Positions 1 through 7,334 of a DNA stretch of 50,156 bases are shown piece by piece. The translations under genes were made by a program, and so were the position numbers. The notes beneath the pieces are model-generated. The model was not told where the DNA came from, made no database searches, and saw only the letters and a list, made by a program, of their open reading frames with translations. The DNA is from Lentisphaerota bacterium (GTDB taxonomy: Bacteria > Verrucomicrobiota > Lentisphaeria > Victivallales > Victivallaceae): positions 1 through 50,156 of the forward strand of contig SUVV01000019.1 of NCBI GenBank assembly GCA_015061805.1. Reading direction: 5' to 3'. The stretch's first letter is position 1. Every line of letters starts with the position of its first letter.

Positions 1-1244
1 GCTGTAATTGCAGATACATACGGATTTTTTTTACGCGGATCAACAATAGATTCAGAAATCATTTTTTGCAGAATATCATATGTGTTTTTTCCTGCATACG
101 GAGTTGTTCCGGTAAGCATTTCATAAAGTGTAGCACCAAGGCTGTAAATGTCAGAACGAATATCTACATCTTTCGGGGTTTCAATCTGCTCTGGAGATAG
201 ATATGCCGGAGTTCCTATCATCATGTCATTTTTAGTTATATTGACATCATCTTCTTCATTTTTAGCAATTCCCAGGTCTGCTAACTTTACATCGCCATTT
301 CGGGTAAACATAATATTGTCCGGCTTTATATCCCGGTGTATTATTTTATGGTCTGCAATTGCTTTTAAGGCCTCTGCAACACTTTTAACAATTAACAGTG
401 CTTGGACTTCGGAAAGAGTTTTTTGAATCTTCAAAACACGGCGTAATGTTCCACCATCAATAAATTCCATTACAATATAAGATACCTTCTGAACAGAGTC
501 TGTTTCTGCATCCATAACACCAACGATATTCGGATGTCTAATTTCAGAGGCGATTCTCGCCTCTCGCATAAAACGCTCGAAGAAGTCATAATTATCCTCT
601 TTTACAGAATGAGGAAGAACCTTCAAAGCCCGGTATGTATTCATAACTTTGTGTTTTGCAAGAAAAACGACACCCATACCGCCTTTGCCGATTTTTTTTA
701 TAATCTTGTATTTTCCTAATTCAAGTAATGCATCAAATGAAAAATCAGTTGCTCCGGAAGGAACTATATTTTGCAAAGGAGCATTTTGAAGTTTACCGAC
801 ATCTCCTGATTTTATAACTTCTTTTACATCACTGGAAGCTATTATTGTAACGGCAGTAGAAACGTCTTCTTTAATTTCTGTGTCATTGTCTGATTCCGAT
901 TCATCGACTATGAAAAGAGAACTGTCTTGGCGGATAGCAGTAACAGACCATGAACTGCTGTTTTTTTCAAAACATAAGAGTGCCAAACCTATTAAAACTG
1001 AATCACCATGATGCAACTCTGTTTTTTCTGAAATCAATTTTCGATTAACATATGTGCCATTCAAACTTTGCAAATCTTCAATAAAAAGTCTGTCTTCTGC
1101 AAACGATAAACGCATGTGCATCGCGGACACGCCAACTTCGTCAAGAATAACAAAATTAGATTCTGCATAACCGAATATCCCGCCTTGAGGAGGAATTTCA
1201 AGTTCCGAAAAATGTTTTTGAATATCGCAATATGAAATCAGCAT
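1..1244 (-). CDS. FHA domain Ser/Thr protein kinase (C-terminus beyond window)
   Basis: Partial gene with 414 codons visible; it runs off the left edge. The ATG at 1244-1242 overlaps the stop of the upstream mini-kinase by 7 bases. Residues 1-110 look like an FHA phosphothreonine-binding domain (the LQSLNGTYVN stretch is the typical SxNGT core). A linker follows, then a Hanks-type kinase from about residue 180: glycine loop GKGGMGVV, catalytic Lys in RALKVL near 205, HRDIKPDN near 300, DLG instead of DFG, and GTPAYLSPEQ. The domains imply phosphorylation-dependent signalling, with FHA recruiting a phosphorylated partner. The neighbouring PP2C is the likely opposing phosphatase. Composition is clearly more AT-rich than the genes right of 4000. 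Substrates are unknown. The family call is firm; the role is inferred. Confidence 0.9.
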   Translation of the reverse strand, partial: MLISYCDIQKHFSELEIPPQGGIFGYAESNFVILDEVGVSAMHMRLSFAEDRLFIEDLQSLNGTYVNRKLISEKTELHHGDSVLIGLALLCFEKNSSSWSVTAIRQDSSLFIVDESESDNDTEIKEDVSTAVTIIASSDVKEVIKSGDVGKLQNAPLQNIVPSGATDFSFDALLELGKYKIIKKIGKGGMGVVFLAKHKVMNTYRALKVLPHSVKEDNYDFFERFMREARIASEIRHPNIVGVMDAETDSVQKVSYIVMEFIDGGTLRRVLKIQKTLSEVQALLIVKSVAEALKAIADHKIIHRDIKPDNIMFTRNGDVKLADLGIAKNEEDDVNITKNDMMIGTPAYLSPEQIETPKDVDIRSDIYSLGATLYEMLTGTTPYAGKNTYDILQKMISESIVDPRKKNPYVSAIT

Positions 1245-1927
1245 AAAACATCTCCATAGCAATGGCATTTCCTTTCTTGAGCGATAGGAGATTGCATTGT
1301 TTTTTTCAATAACTCGATTTCATTTTGCATGTACTGCGGTGATTCTGCGGTTGATGCATTTCCGAAATCAAACAATTTACTGTTGCCAGCCTGGTCTGTT
1401 CCCAAGTTGTTCAACCTTATATCACCATGCAAAATACCCTGTGAATGGCAGTAGTTTAAAGCTTGTACATAAAGGTTCTCTGCTCCAAGTGCCGGAAATA
1501 ATTCTTCCATAATAATAGCAGCATAGTCAGTATCATCAATAAAATCAAAGCATTCTACAATGTTTGGATGATGCAAATGTTTAATGATTTCAAATTCTTT
1601 TTTCAACTTTTCTTTTTTGGAAACTCCCACTACTTTTAAGCAATATCCATCAACGGTTTTATATACACACGCATCCGAACCGATTCCCTGCACAGAATGT
1701 ATGCAATAGGAGCCGATGAAATATTGAGTTGATGAAAAATCTGAAAAAGGCGGGAACAGTTTCAGCAAATCTTTGTGCGGCCCAACAAGCGATGATGAAA
1801 AAAATCTCATCAGTGTTTGCTGCCATATTTGGGGCGAGATGTTTTCCGTATTAGATACTCCACAGCTATTCAGCAAGTAAATCGCTATTTGAGGATAATT
1901 ACAGATAACATCTTGGGGAGTTTGCAT
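1238..1927 (-). CDS. mini protein kinase-like protein lacking most of the C-lobe
   Basis: 229 residues from the ATG at 1927. The frame stays open further upstream, but that part would overlap the PP2C gene and has no better start; the ribosome site is weak. The first 70 residues are unrecognised. Residues 71-190 carry kinase marks: degenerate glycine loop GIGSDACVY, Lys in CLKVV (98), HGDIRLNN (167-174, HGD replacing HRD) and DFGNA (187-191). The protein ends about 40 residues after DFG, so there is no APE motif and no helices of the C-lobe. It could be a minimal kinase, a pseudokinase or a degraded gene. Conserved Lys, Asp, Asn and DFG argue against simple decay. It sits between the PP2C and FHA-kinase genes with overlapping ends and so is probably co-translated. 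AT-rich. Confidence 0.72.
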   Translation of the reverse strand: MQTPQDVICNYPQIAIYLLNSCGVSNTENISPQIWQQTLMRFFSSSLVGPHKDLLKLFPPFSDFSSTQYFIGSYCIHSVQGIGSDACVYKTVDGYCLKVVGVSKKEKLKKEFEIIKHLHHPNIVECFDFIDDTDYAAIIMEELFPALGAENLYVQALNYCHSQGILHGDIRLNNLGTDQAGNSKLFDFGNASTAESPQYMQNEIELLKKTMQSPIAQERKCHCYGDVLC

Positions 1928-1970
1928 TGATAAATTGCGAATCCGGATCAAATGTTTCTGTATGGAGATT

Positions 1971-2840
1971 TTATTGTTTTTTGAACAATTCAGACGCACT
2001 GATAACCTCCGTTGGGGGCGTGTCACTTAAATCCATTAAATTTCTGACCTGAGCTTCTGATTCAAGTTTGGATTCTTCATCTGTAGGTTGATACTCGCTC
2101 CCCAATCTTTTTATTTTTATAACGATTACAGAAACATTATCACGACCGCCGCAACCTAATGCGGTATCAATGAGTTCTTTACATATAGTTTCACTTGATT
2201 CATTCTGCAGAGTTTCACAGATATACAGGATATTTGAATCAGGAACCATTCTGGAAAGTCCATCGGAACAAACGATATATATATCATCATCCTGCACATC
2301 TATCGCAGTTCTCTCAAGGAAAAATTCAGAACCTGTACCAAGAGCATTAGTCAAAACACCTCGGAACATTGGAGCAAGTTTTCCCTCATCAACCTTAGAA
2401 GTTGCTGCGACTGTATGATCTTCTGTTATTTGCTCGATTTCTTTTTCCCGGATACGATAAATTCTACTGTCTCCCGCATGAAAAACAGTTGCCATAGAGG
2501 GATGCCATGTATCCATCAAAAGACAGACAAAAGTTGCTCCCATTGATGAATAATTATGTTGTTCTGCATAATCCCGTATCAATTCATTAACTTTATAGGC
2601 ACTTCTGATTATAAGACCTTCACGTTCTGCCGGGACAGTTGATGATTTCGTCAAAGCTGATTCGATTTCCTGAACCATCATTGCACTGGCAACTTCGCCG
2701 GCTTTTCCACCACCCATACCATCAGAGACAACATAACACTGGGTTTTCGGTAGAAGCAAAACAGCATCTTCGTTGTTTTTTCTGACCTTCCCAACATCAG
2801 TCATGGCGTAAGCATCAATTTTTGACAGAGATTCCAACAT
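1971..2840 (-). CDS. PP2C-family Ser/Thr protein phosphatase
   Basis: 289 residues. The ATG at 2840-2838 overlaps the upstream stop (TAATG) and has a GGGGAGAG ribosome site. All PP2C metal-site motifs are present in order: RKNNED near 20-25, VVSDGMGGG near 37-45, HAGDSRIY mid-protein, CSDGLSRM, and GGRDNVSV near the C-terminus. It should therefore be a Mn/Mg-dependent phosphatase that removes phosphate from Ser/Thr residues, as in PrpC/Stp partners of bacterial kinases. No membrane segment is visible, so it is cytoplasmic. The two adjacent kinase genes are the obvious partners. A tail of about 50 residues follows the catalytic domain and is not recognised. Composition is AT-rich like the rest of the cassette. 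Confidence 0.93.
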   Translation of the reverse strand: MLESLSKIDAYAMTDVGKVRKNNEDAVLLLPKTQCYVVSDGMGGGKAGEVASAMMVQEIESALTKSSTVPAEREGLIIRSAYKVNELIRDYAEQHNYSSMGATFVCLLMDTWHPSMATVFHAGDSRIYRIREKEIEQITEDHTVAATSKVDEGKLAPMFRGVLTNALGTGSEFFLERTAIDVQDDDIYIVCSDGLSRMVPDSNILYICETLQNESSETICKELIDTALGCGGRDNVSVIVIKIKRLGSEYQPTDEESKLESEAQVRNLMDLSDTPPTEVISASELFKKQ

Positions 2841-3679
2841 TACAACTCTCCCCAACCTGCAGCAGGACGTTGCTGCCACATCTTTTTAACGATTGGATCT
2901 CCCGGCACACCAGTTTTTATAATTTGTCCCCTGATTTTCAACGCATCTTCCGGCATTGCAATATTGTATTCTCTATTCAACTTAATAACTGCTCTCTTGA
3001 AGGTAGAAAATGATTGTTCAACCTCTTTGGACAAGGTCATCTGTTTTTCTCCATCCGGAAGCAAATAAGATGCAATACCTCGGGATACAATGAATTCTCT
3101 GCTTCCCATTACGGCATTTCGCTTAAGTTGTGCTTCTACAATTTTATTCCTCAAAGCAAGAATCTTCTGACAATGCTCAAGATAATTGGCAAACTGACCA
3201 CGATTAAACCACTGATTTTCATCCTTATTGGCGAAGCGTATAAATTTTTCAATTTCAAGAATAATTTCTCTTGCTTTGTACAATTTGGGCTTGAATGGCA
3301 ATTCATCCACATTTAAAGTCGTTGATTGGGTATGAATATTGCTTACATAATCGTAGAAAAATTCAATCCCCAACAATTCATCATACTTTCCTGCCGGTTC
3401 CTGACGGGAATTTTTGGGTAAAGGCATATTTAAGGAGTCAAATGCATATACGGCTTCTAAATCCTTATTATTGAGAAAGCTTTCCAAGTCAGGAATATTT
3501 TTCCCAATAATAACACCTTTGTTGACAAGGTTCTTATGAATCAAGGACAACTGCAAAGAAACATCTTTAAATCTCTCAACGGTCTCAATCAGATTGCGTC
3601 TGAGAGAACCTATATTTTTCTCTGTTGACCAATCAATACTTTCCGGCAGATCAAGTCTGAAATCATTAACTGTAACTCT
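2840..3679 (-). CDS. unrecognised protein with a damaged 5' end
   Basis: The open frame runs from an in-frame TAG (3680-3682) to the stop at 2840 with no ATG or GTG at its start. The first usable initiator is a TTG at 3556 (238 residues), yet the 41 codons before it read like protein (for example DLPESIDWSTEKN). An ATG with an AGAGAG ribosome site lies at 3666-3664, one base out of frame. A single extra A in the AAA run at 3660-3662 would join it to the frame. So the gene is 5'-truncated, frameshifted, or carries a sequencing error. The protein is polar, helical-looking, has no membrane segment, and matches no family I know. It leads the kinase/phosphatase cassette by stop-start overlap, so it may be the substrate or an adaptor of that module. 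Confidence 0.6.
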   Translation of the reverse strand, partial: RVTVNDFRLDLPESIDWSTEKNIGSLRRNLIETVERFKDVSLQLSLIHKNLVNKGVIIGKNIPDLESFLNNKDLEAVYAFDSLNMPLPKNSRQEPAGKYDELLGIEFFYDYVSNIHTQSTTLNVDELPFKPKLYKAREIILEIEKFIRFANKDENQWFNRGQFANYLEHCQKILALRNKIVEAQLKRNAVMGSREFIVSRGIASYLLPDGEKQMTLSKEVEQSFSTFKRAVIKLNREYNIAMPEDALKIRGQIIKTGVPGDPIVKKMWQQRPAAGWGEL

Positions 3680-3953
3680 CTACTCTCTAAATTCTTACAT
3701 GAAAACCAATACATAAAGGTCGCCGACCTTTAAAACAAAGAGAATTTCCAGAGATTTCTATTCAAACACACGCTTTTGAGAGCCTATGTCGTTCTCTATT
3801 GAGAGAACAGCAGCGGGATGAGTTTGCTGTAAATCTGTGCCGTATAGCCCTCCGTCGCCAAGGCTACGGCGGGACAGACTTCCTGCGGTCGCTTCGCATC
3901 CGCTTTACGCTTGTCAATCCCCCCGCTGTTCGCGGGATGGCTTGCCCAGACGT
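3680..3953. other. gene-free junction between AT-rich cassette and tRNA-Ala
   Basis: No credible gene. It holds a palindrome AAAGGTCGCCGACCTTT (about 3716-3732), a hairpin GTTCTC...GAGAAC near 3790-3807, and a GC-rich stretch from about 3810. That stretch contains CGCCAAGGCTACGGCG, the core of a repeat also found near 29230, 43090 and 49970. Base composition switches from AT-rich to GC-rich within this stretch, so it is the probable boundary of the left-hand island. Confidence 0.6.
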
Positions 3954-3984
3954 AAAAAAAGCCGTCAGATTTTCTGACGGCTTT
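3954..3984 (-). terminator. terminator of tRNA-Ala
   Basis: Nine-bp stem GCCGTCAGA/TCTGACGGC with a three-base loop. On the minus strand a run of seven T follows, eight bases past the tRNA 3' end. Confidence 0.9.
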
Positions 3985-3992
3985 TGGAAGTC

Positions 3993-4069
3993 TGGTGGAG
4001 CAGAAGAGACTCGAACTCTCGACCCTCACACTGCCAGTGTGATGCTCTAGCCAACTGAGCTACTGCCCC
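3993..4069 (-). tRNA. tRNA-Ala (anticodon GGC)
   Basis: A 77-base cloverleaf with encoded CCA. The acceptor stem GGGGCAG/CTGCTCC contains the G3-U70 wobble that marks tRNA-Ala. The D arm is GCTC...GAGC, the anticodon stem TCACA/TGTGA, the loop CTGGCAG (anticodon GGC reads GCC), and the T arm contains GTTCGAGTC. It has its own promoter (4085-4112) and terminator. The 3' end faces the AT-rich cassette, the usual geometry of islands integrated at tRNA genes. Confidence 0.95.
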
Positions 4070-4084
4070 GGGTGTATGTCACAT

Positions 4085-4112
4085 AATATAGCACAGTTTG
4101 AGAATTGTGCAA
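4085..4112 (-). promoter_or_regulatory. promoter of tRNA-Ala
   Basis: On the minus strand TTGCAC, 16 bases, TATATT. The -10 box ends 15 bases before the tRNA 5' end. It matches the consensus seen before many genes in this window. Confidence 0.75.
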
Positions 4113-4199
4113 GTCTTTTTTTGAAAAAATTTTCCGTTTTTTACATTATTTCAGCAAAACAGTGTGCCATCCTGCGCGTATTTTATTTGCAAATTATAT

Positions 4200-4227
4200 T
4201 TGCATTATATTAAATGTGGTGTATATT
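4200..4227 (+). promoter_or_regulatory. promoter of ppdK
   Basis: TTGCAT, 16 bases, TATATT, giving an untranslated leader of roughly 48 bases before the ATG at 4282. Confidence 0.65.
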
Positions 4228-4281
4228 AATCAATTATGCTTTGTCAAAACACCGTAAAACAGAAAGGATGTGTGTTTTCGT

Positions 4282-7077
4282 ATGAATAGTGAAAAGAAAT
4301 TTGTCTACTTCTTCGGAGCCGGAGCCTCCGAAGGTACCGCCCAAATGCGTGATCTCCTCGGCGGTAAGGGGGCCAACCTCGCTGATATGGCTTCCCTCGG
4401 TCTCCCTGTGCCTCCGGGCTTCACCATTACCACCGAAGCATGCGCTCTGTATGGTGAGATCGGCAAGGAAAAACTCTTTGAAACGATCAAACCGCAGGTC
4501 GATGCCGCCCTCAAACGCCTTGAAGAAGCCACCGGTAAAACCTTTGGCAAAGGTCCGCACCCGCTTCTGGTTTCAGTCCGTTCCGGTGCCGCCGCCAGTA
4601 TGCCCGGCATGATGGATACCATCCTCAACCTCGGACTAAACGATGAAACCTGTCAGGCGATGATCGCGCTTACCGGCAATGAACGGTTTGTCCTCGACTC
4701 CTACCGCCGCTTCATCCAGATGTTCTCTGATGTGGTGCTTCACGTCAACTTCGATGAATTTGAACACGCTCTCGAAGCCGCTAAAAAAGCCAAAAACGTC
4801 AAACTCGATACCGGTCTGGATGCCGCCGATCTGCGGAACCTCATCACCGAATACAAAGCCATCGTCCGCAACGCCACCGGAAATGACTTCCCATCCGACC
4901 CGATGGAGCAGCTCTATCGCGGCGCTCAGGCGGTCTTCGATTCCTGGGACAACCCCCGCGCCATCCGCTACCGTCAGCTCAACGACATCCGCGGACTGCT
5001 GGGTACTGCGGTCAACATTCAGGCGATGGTCTTCGGTAACTCCGGAAACAATTCGGCAACCGGCGTGGCGTTCACCCGCGACCCGTCAACCGGCGACAAT
5101 GAGTTCTTCTACGGCGAATTTCTGATCAACGCCCAGGGTGAAGACGTGGTCGCCGGTATCAGAACTCCTCAGCAGATCACCCTCAAAGGTTCCCGCAAAT
5201 GGGCGGAAGCGCAGGGCGTTTCCGAAGAAGACCGCAAAAACAACTACCCCTCTCTCGAAGAGGCTATGCCGGAGTGCTTCCAGCAGCTTGACGCAATCCG
5301 GATCAAACTGGAAAATCACTACAAAGATATGCAGGACCTTGAGTTCACCATCGAAAACGGTAAACTCTACATGCTTCAGACCCGTAACGGCAAGCGCACC
5401 GCCGCCGCCGCGGTCAAAATCGCCATCGATCTCGTCAACGAAAAACTTATCGATGAAAAAACTGCCGTTCTGCGGGTCGAACCCCAGCAGCTCGATCAGC
5501 TGCTCCACCCGGTTTTCGTGAAATCCGCCGAAAACAAAGCAGAAAAACTCTGCATCGGTCTGCCCGCCAGCCCCGGCGCCGCCACCGGTCAGGTGGTCTT
5601 CTCCGCCGAAGATGCCGAAGCATGGGCCGAAGCCGGTAAGAAAGTTATCCTCTGCCGTATCGAAACCAGCCCCGAAGATATCGGCGGCATGCACGTCGCT
5701 GCCGGTATTCTCACCACCCGCGGCGGTATGACCAGCCACGCTGCCGTGGTCGCCCGCGGCATGGGCCGCTGCTGCGTTGCCGGCTGCGGTGACATTGAAA
5801 TCGATTACGATGCAAAAAGTTTCACCATCAACGGCATCACCGTCAATGAAGGCGACTACATCTCCCTCAACGGTTCAACCGGTGCGGTCTACCTCGGCAA
5901 AGTCGAGACCGTTGCTCCGGAATTGAGCGGTCCTTTCGGCGATATTATGAAACTTGCCGATAAATACCGCAAACTGGGTGTCCGCACCAACGCCGACACT
6001 CCGCACGACACCGAAGTTGCGGTCAAATTCGGTGCTGAAGGTATCGGTCTCTGCCGTACGGAACACATGTTCTTTGAAGGCGACCGGGTCAAGGCTTTCC
6101 GCCGCATGATCCTCGTCTGCGAACGGGTCAAACGTATCAAAGAAGCAATGGAAGTCCGCAGTGTTGACGAACTGCTCCAAAAAATCACTCCGGCTGACGA
6201 AGGTTATGCCGATGTCATGCAGTTCAAGAACGCCCTCGACACCCTGCTCCCGCTGCAGCGCGGCGACTTTGAAGCGATGTTCAAAGCACTTGACGGCCGT
6301 CCCTGCATCATCCGCTTCCTCGATCCCCCTCTCCACGAATTCCTCCCCCATGACGAAAAAGGTCAGGCGGAAGTCGCCGCCGAACTCGGAACCACCGCCG
6401 ACAAGATCCGCAACGTGGTCGCCAGTCTCCACGAAATGAACCCCATGCTCGGTCATCGCGGATGCCGTCTGGGTATCTCCTATCCCGCCGTTACCGCCAT
6501 GCAGGCGCGCGCTGTGGCTGAAGCCGCCGCCGCGGTCAAAGGTTCCAAGCCGGAAATCATGATCCCGCTGGTCGGTAATGTCAAGGAACTTGCCGCCCAG
6601 AAGAAAGCAGTTCTTCAGGCGATCGCCGCTGTGGAAAAAGAACAGAACACTAAACTTGATATCAAGATCGGTACCATGATCGAAGTCCCCCGCGCCGCTG
6701 TCACCGCTGACAAGATCGCTGAAGAAGCGGAATTCTTCTCCTTCGGTACCAACGACCTGACCCAGATGGGATGCGGATTCTCCCGCGACGATGCCGGTAA
6801 ATTCCTCGGCGATTACGTCAAGTGGGGCATCTATGATTACGATCCGTTCCAGGTGCTCGACACCGAAGGCGTCGGCGAACTCGTCCGTATCGCGGTCGCC
6901 AAGGGCCGCGCCACCCGTAAAGATATCACGCTGGGCATCTGCGGTGAACACGGCGGTGAACCCCGTACCATCGCCTTCTGCCACGAAGTCGGTCTGAACT
7001 ACGTTTCCTGCAGTCCTTTCCGCGTGCCGATCGCCCGCCTCGCCGCCGCGCAGGCAGCCATCCGCGCTGAAAAGTAA
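4282..7077 (+). CDS. ppdK: pyruvate, phosphate dikinase
   Basis: 931 residues. The ATG at 4282 is preferred over the in-frame GTG at 4270, because the AAGGA site at 4263-4267 lies only two bases from the GTG. The enzyme interconverts pyruvate, ATP and Pi with PEP, AMP and PPi. Domains in order: ATP-grasp nucleotide domain (DLLGGKGANLADM near 25), phosphohistidine domain with RGGMTSHAAVVAR (catalytic His about 486), and the C-terminal PEP/pyruvate barrel with GTMIEVPRAA, SFGTNDLTQM and GICGEHGGEP carrying the catalytic Cys. Length is within the usual bacterial range with no gaps. It is monocistronic between its own promoter and a strong terminator. In anaerobes this enzyme usually serves PPi-linked glycolysis or PEP synthesis; direction here cannot be told. 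No regulatory PDRP gene is nearby. Confidence 0.97.
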   Translation: MNSEKKFVYFFGAGASEGTAQMRDLLGGKGANLADMASLGLPVPPGFTITTEACALYGEIGKEKLFETIKPQVDAALKRLEEATGKTFGKGPHPLLVSVRSGAAASMPGMMDTILNLGLNDETCQAMIALTGNERFVLDSYRRFIQMFSDVVLHVNFDEFEHALEAAKKAKNVKLDTGLDAADLRNLITEYKAIVRNATGNDFPSDPMEQLYRGAQAVFDSWDNPRAIRYRQLNDIRGLLGTAVNIQAMVFGNSGNNSATGVAFTRDPSTGDNEFFYGEFLINAQGEDVVAGIRTPQQITLKGSRKWAEAQGVSEEDRKNNYPSLEEAMPECFQQLDAIRIKLENHYKDMQDLEFTIENGKLYMLQTRNGKRTAAAAVKIAIDLVNEKLIDEKTAVLRVEPQQLDQLLHPVFVKSAENKAEKLCIGLPASPGAATGQVVFSAEDAEAWAEAGKKVILCRIETSPEDIGGMHVAAGILTTRGGMTSHAAVVARGMGRCCVAGCGDIEIDYDAKSFTINGITVNEGDYISLNGSTGAVYLGKVETVAPELSGPFGDIMKLADKYRKLGVRTNADTPHDTEVAVKFGAEGIGLCRTEHMFFEGDRVKAFRRMILVCERVKRIKEAMEVRSVDELLQKITPADEGYADVMQFKNALDTLLPLQRGDFEAMFKALDGRPCIIRFLDPPLHEFLPHDEKGQAEVAAELGTTADKIRNVVASLHEMNPMLGHRGCRLGISYPAVTAMQARAVAEAAAAVKGSKPEIMIPLVGNVKELAAQKKAVLQAIAAVEKEQNTKLDIKIGTMIEVPRAAVTADKIAEEAEFFSFGTNDLTQMGCGFSRDDAGKFLGDYVKWGIYDYDPFQVLDTEGVGELVRIAVAKGRATRKDITLGICGEHGGEPRTIAFCHEVGLNYVSCSPFRVPIARLAAAQAAIRAEK

Positions 7078-7156
7078 TCTTTGGAAACATACTCTGCGGG
7101 GAAGAAGCCTTGGTAAAAAAGGTTATCTTCCCCGTAACCCATCTTCCCAAAAAGTT

Positions 7157-7205
7157 AAGTGGAATTGCTTTTATCCTCAATGATAAAAACAATTCCACTT
7201 TTTTT
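7157..7205 (+). terminator. ppdK terminator
   Basis: Stem AAGTGGAATTG (7157-7167) with CAATTCCACTT (7190-7200), inner A/T pairs between them, then a T run. It lies 80 bases after the ppdK stop. Confidence 0.88.
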
Positions 7206-7212
7206 GAATAAA

Positions 7213-7322
7213 TATGCCGCGACATCGGAGCGGCAATACTCCGCTTTTTTTGAAAAAGGATGGGGGTACGGGGGAAGGGAAAAACTTTTTTTCTCGTGAA
7301 AAAAAGTTTTTCCCTTCCCCCG
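7213..7322 (-). repeat. dispersed intergenic element with perfect 24-bp hairpin (copy 1)
   Basis: Begins ATGCCGCGACA on the plus strand and contains an A/T- and G-rich block. It ends in a perfect inverted repeat: arms 7269-7292 and 7299-7322, loop CTCGTG. A second copy of the same architecture lies at 29433-29486 with the same loop. The hairpin begins 13 bases past the murJ stop, so it may also terminate that operon, although no plain T run follows. The rest of the ppdK-murJ gap holds only the ppdK terminator. Confidence 0.8.
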
Positions 7323-7334
7323 ATTATCTCATAT

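Noticed and set aside
3796..4050. Open frames of about 80 codons over the tRNA-Ala region on both strands
   Set aside because: They run through the tRNA and its terminator and have no coding character.
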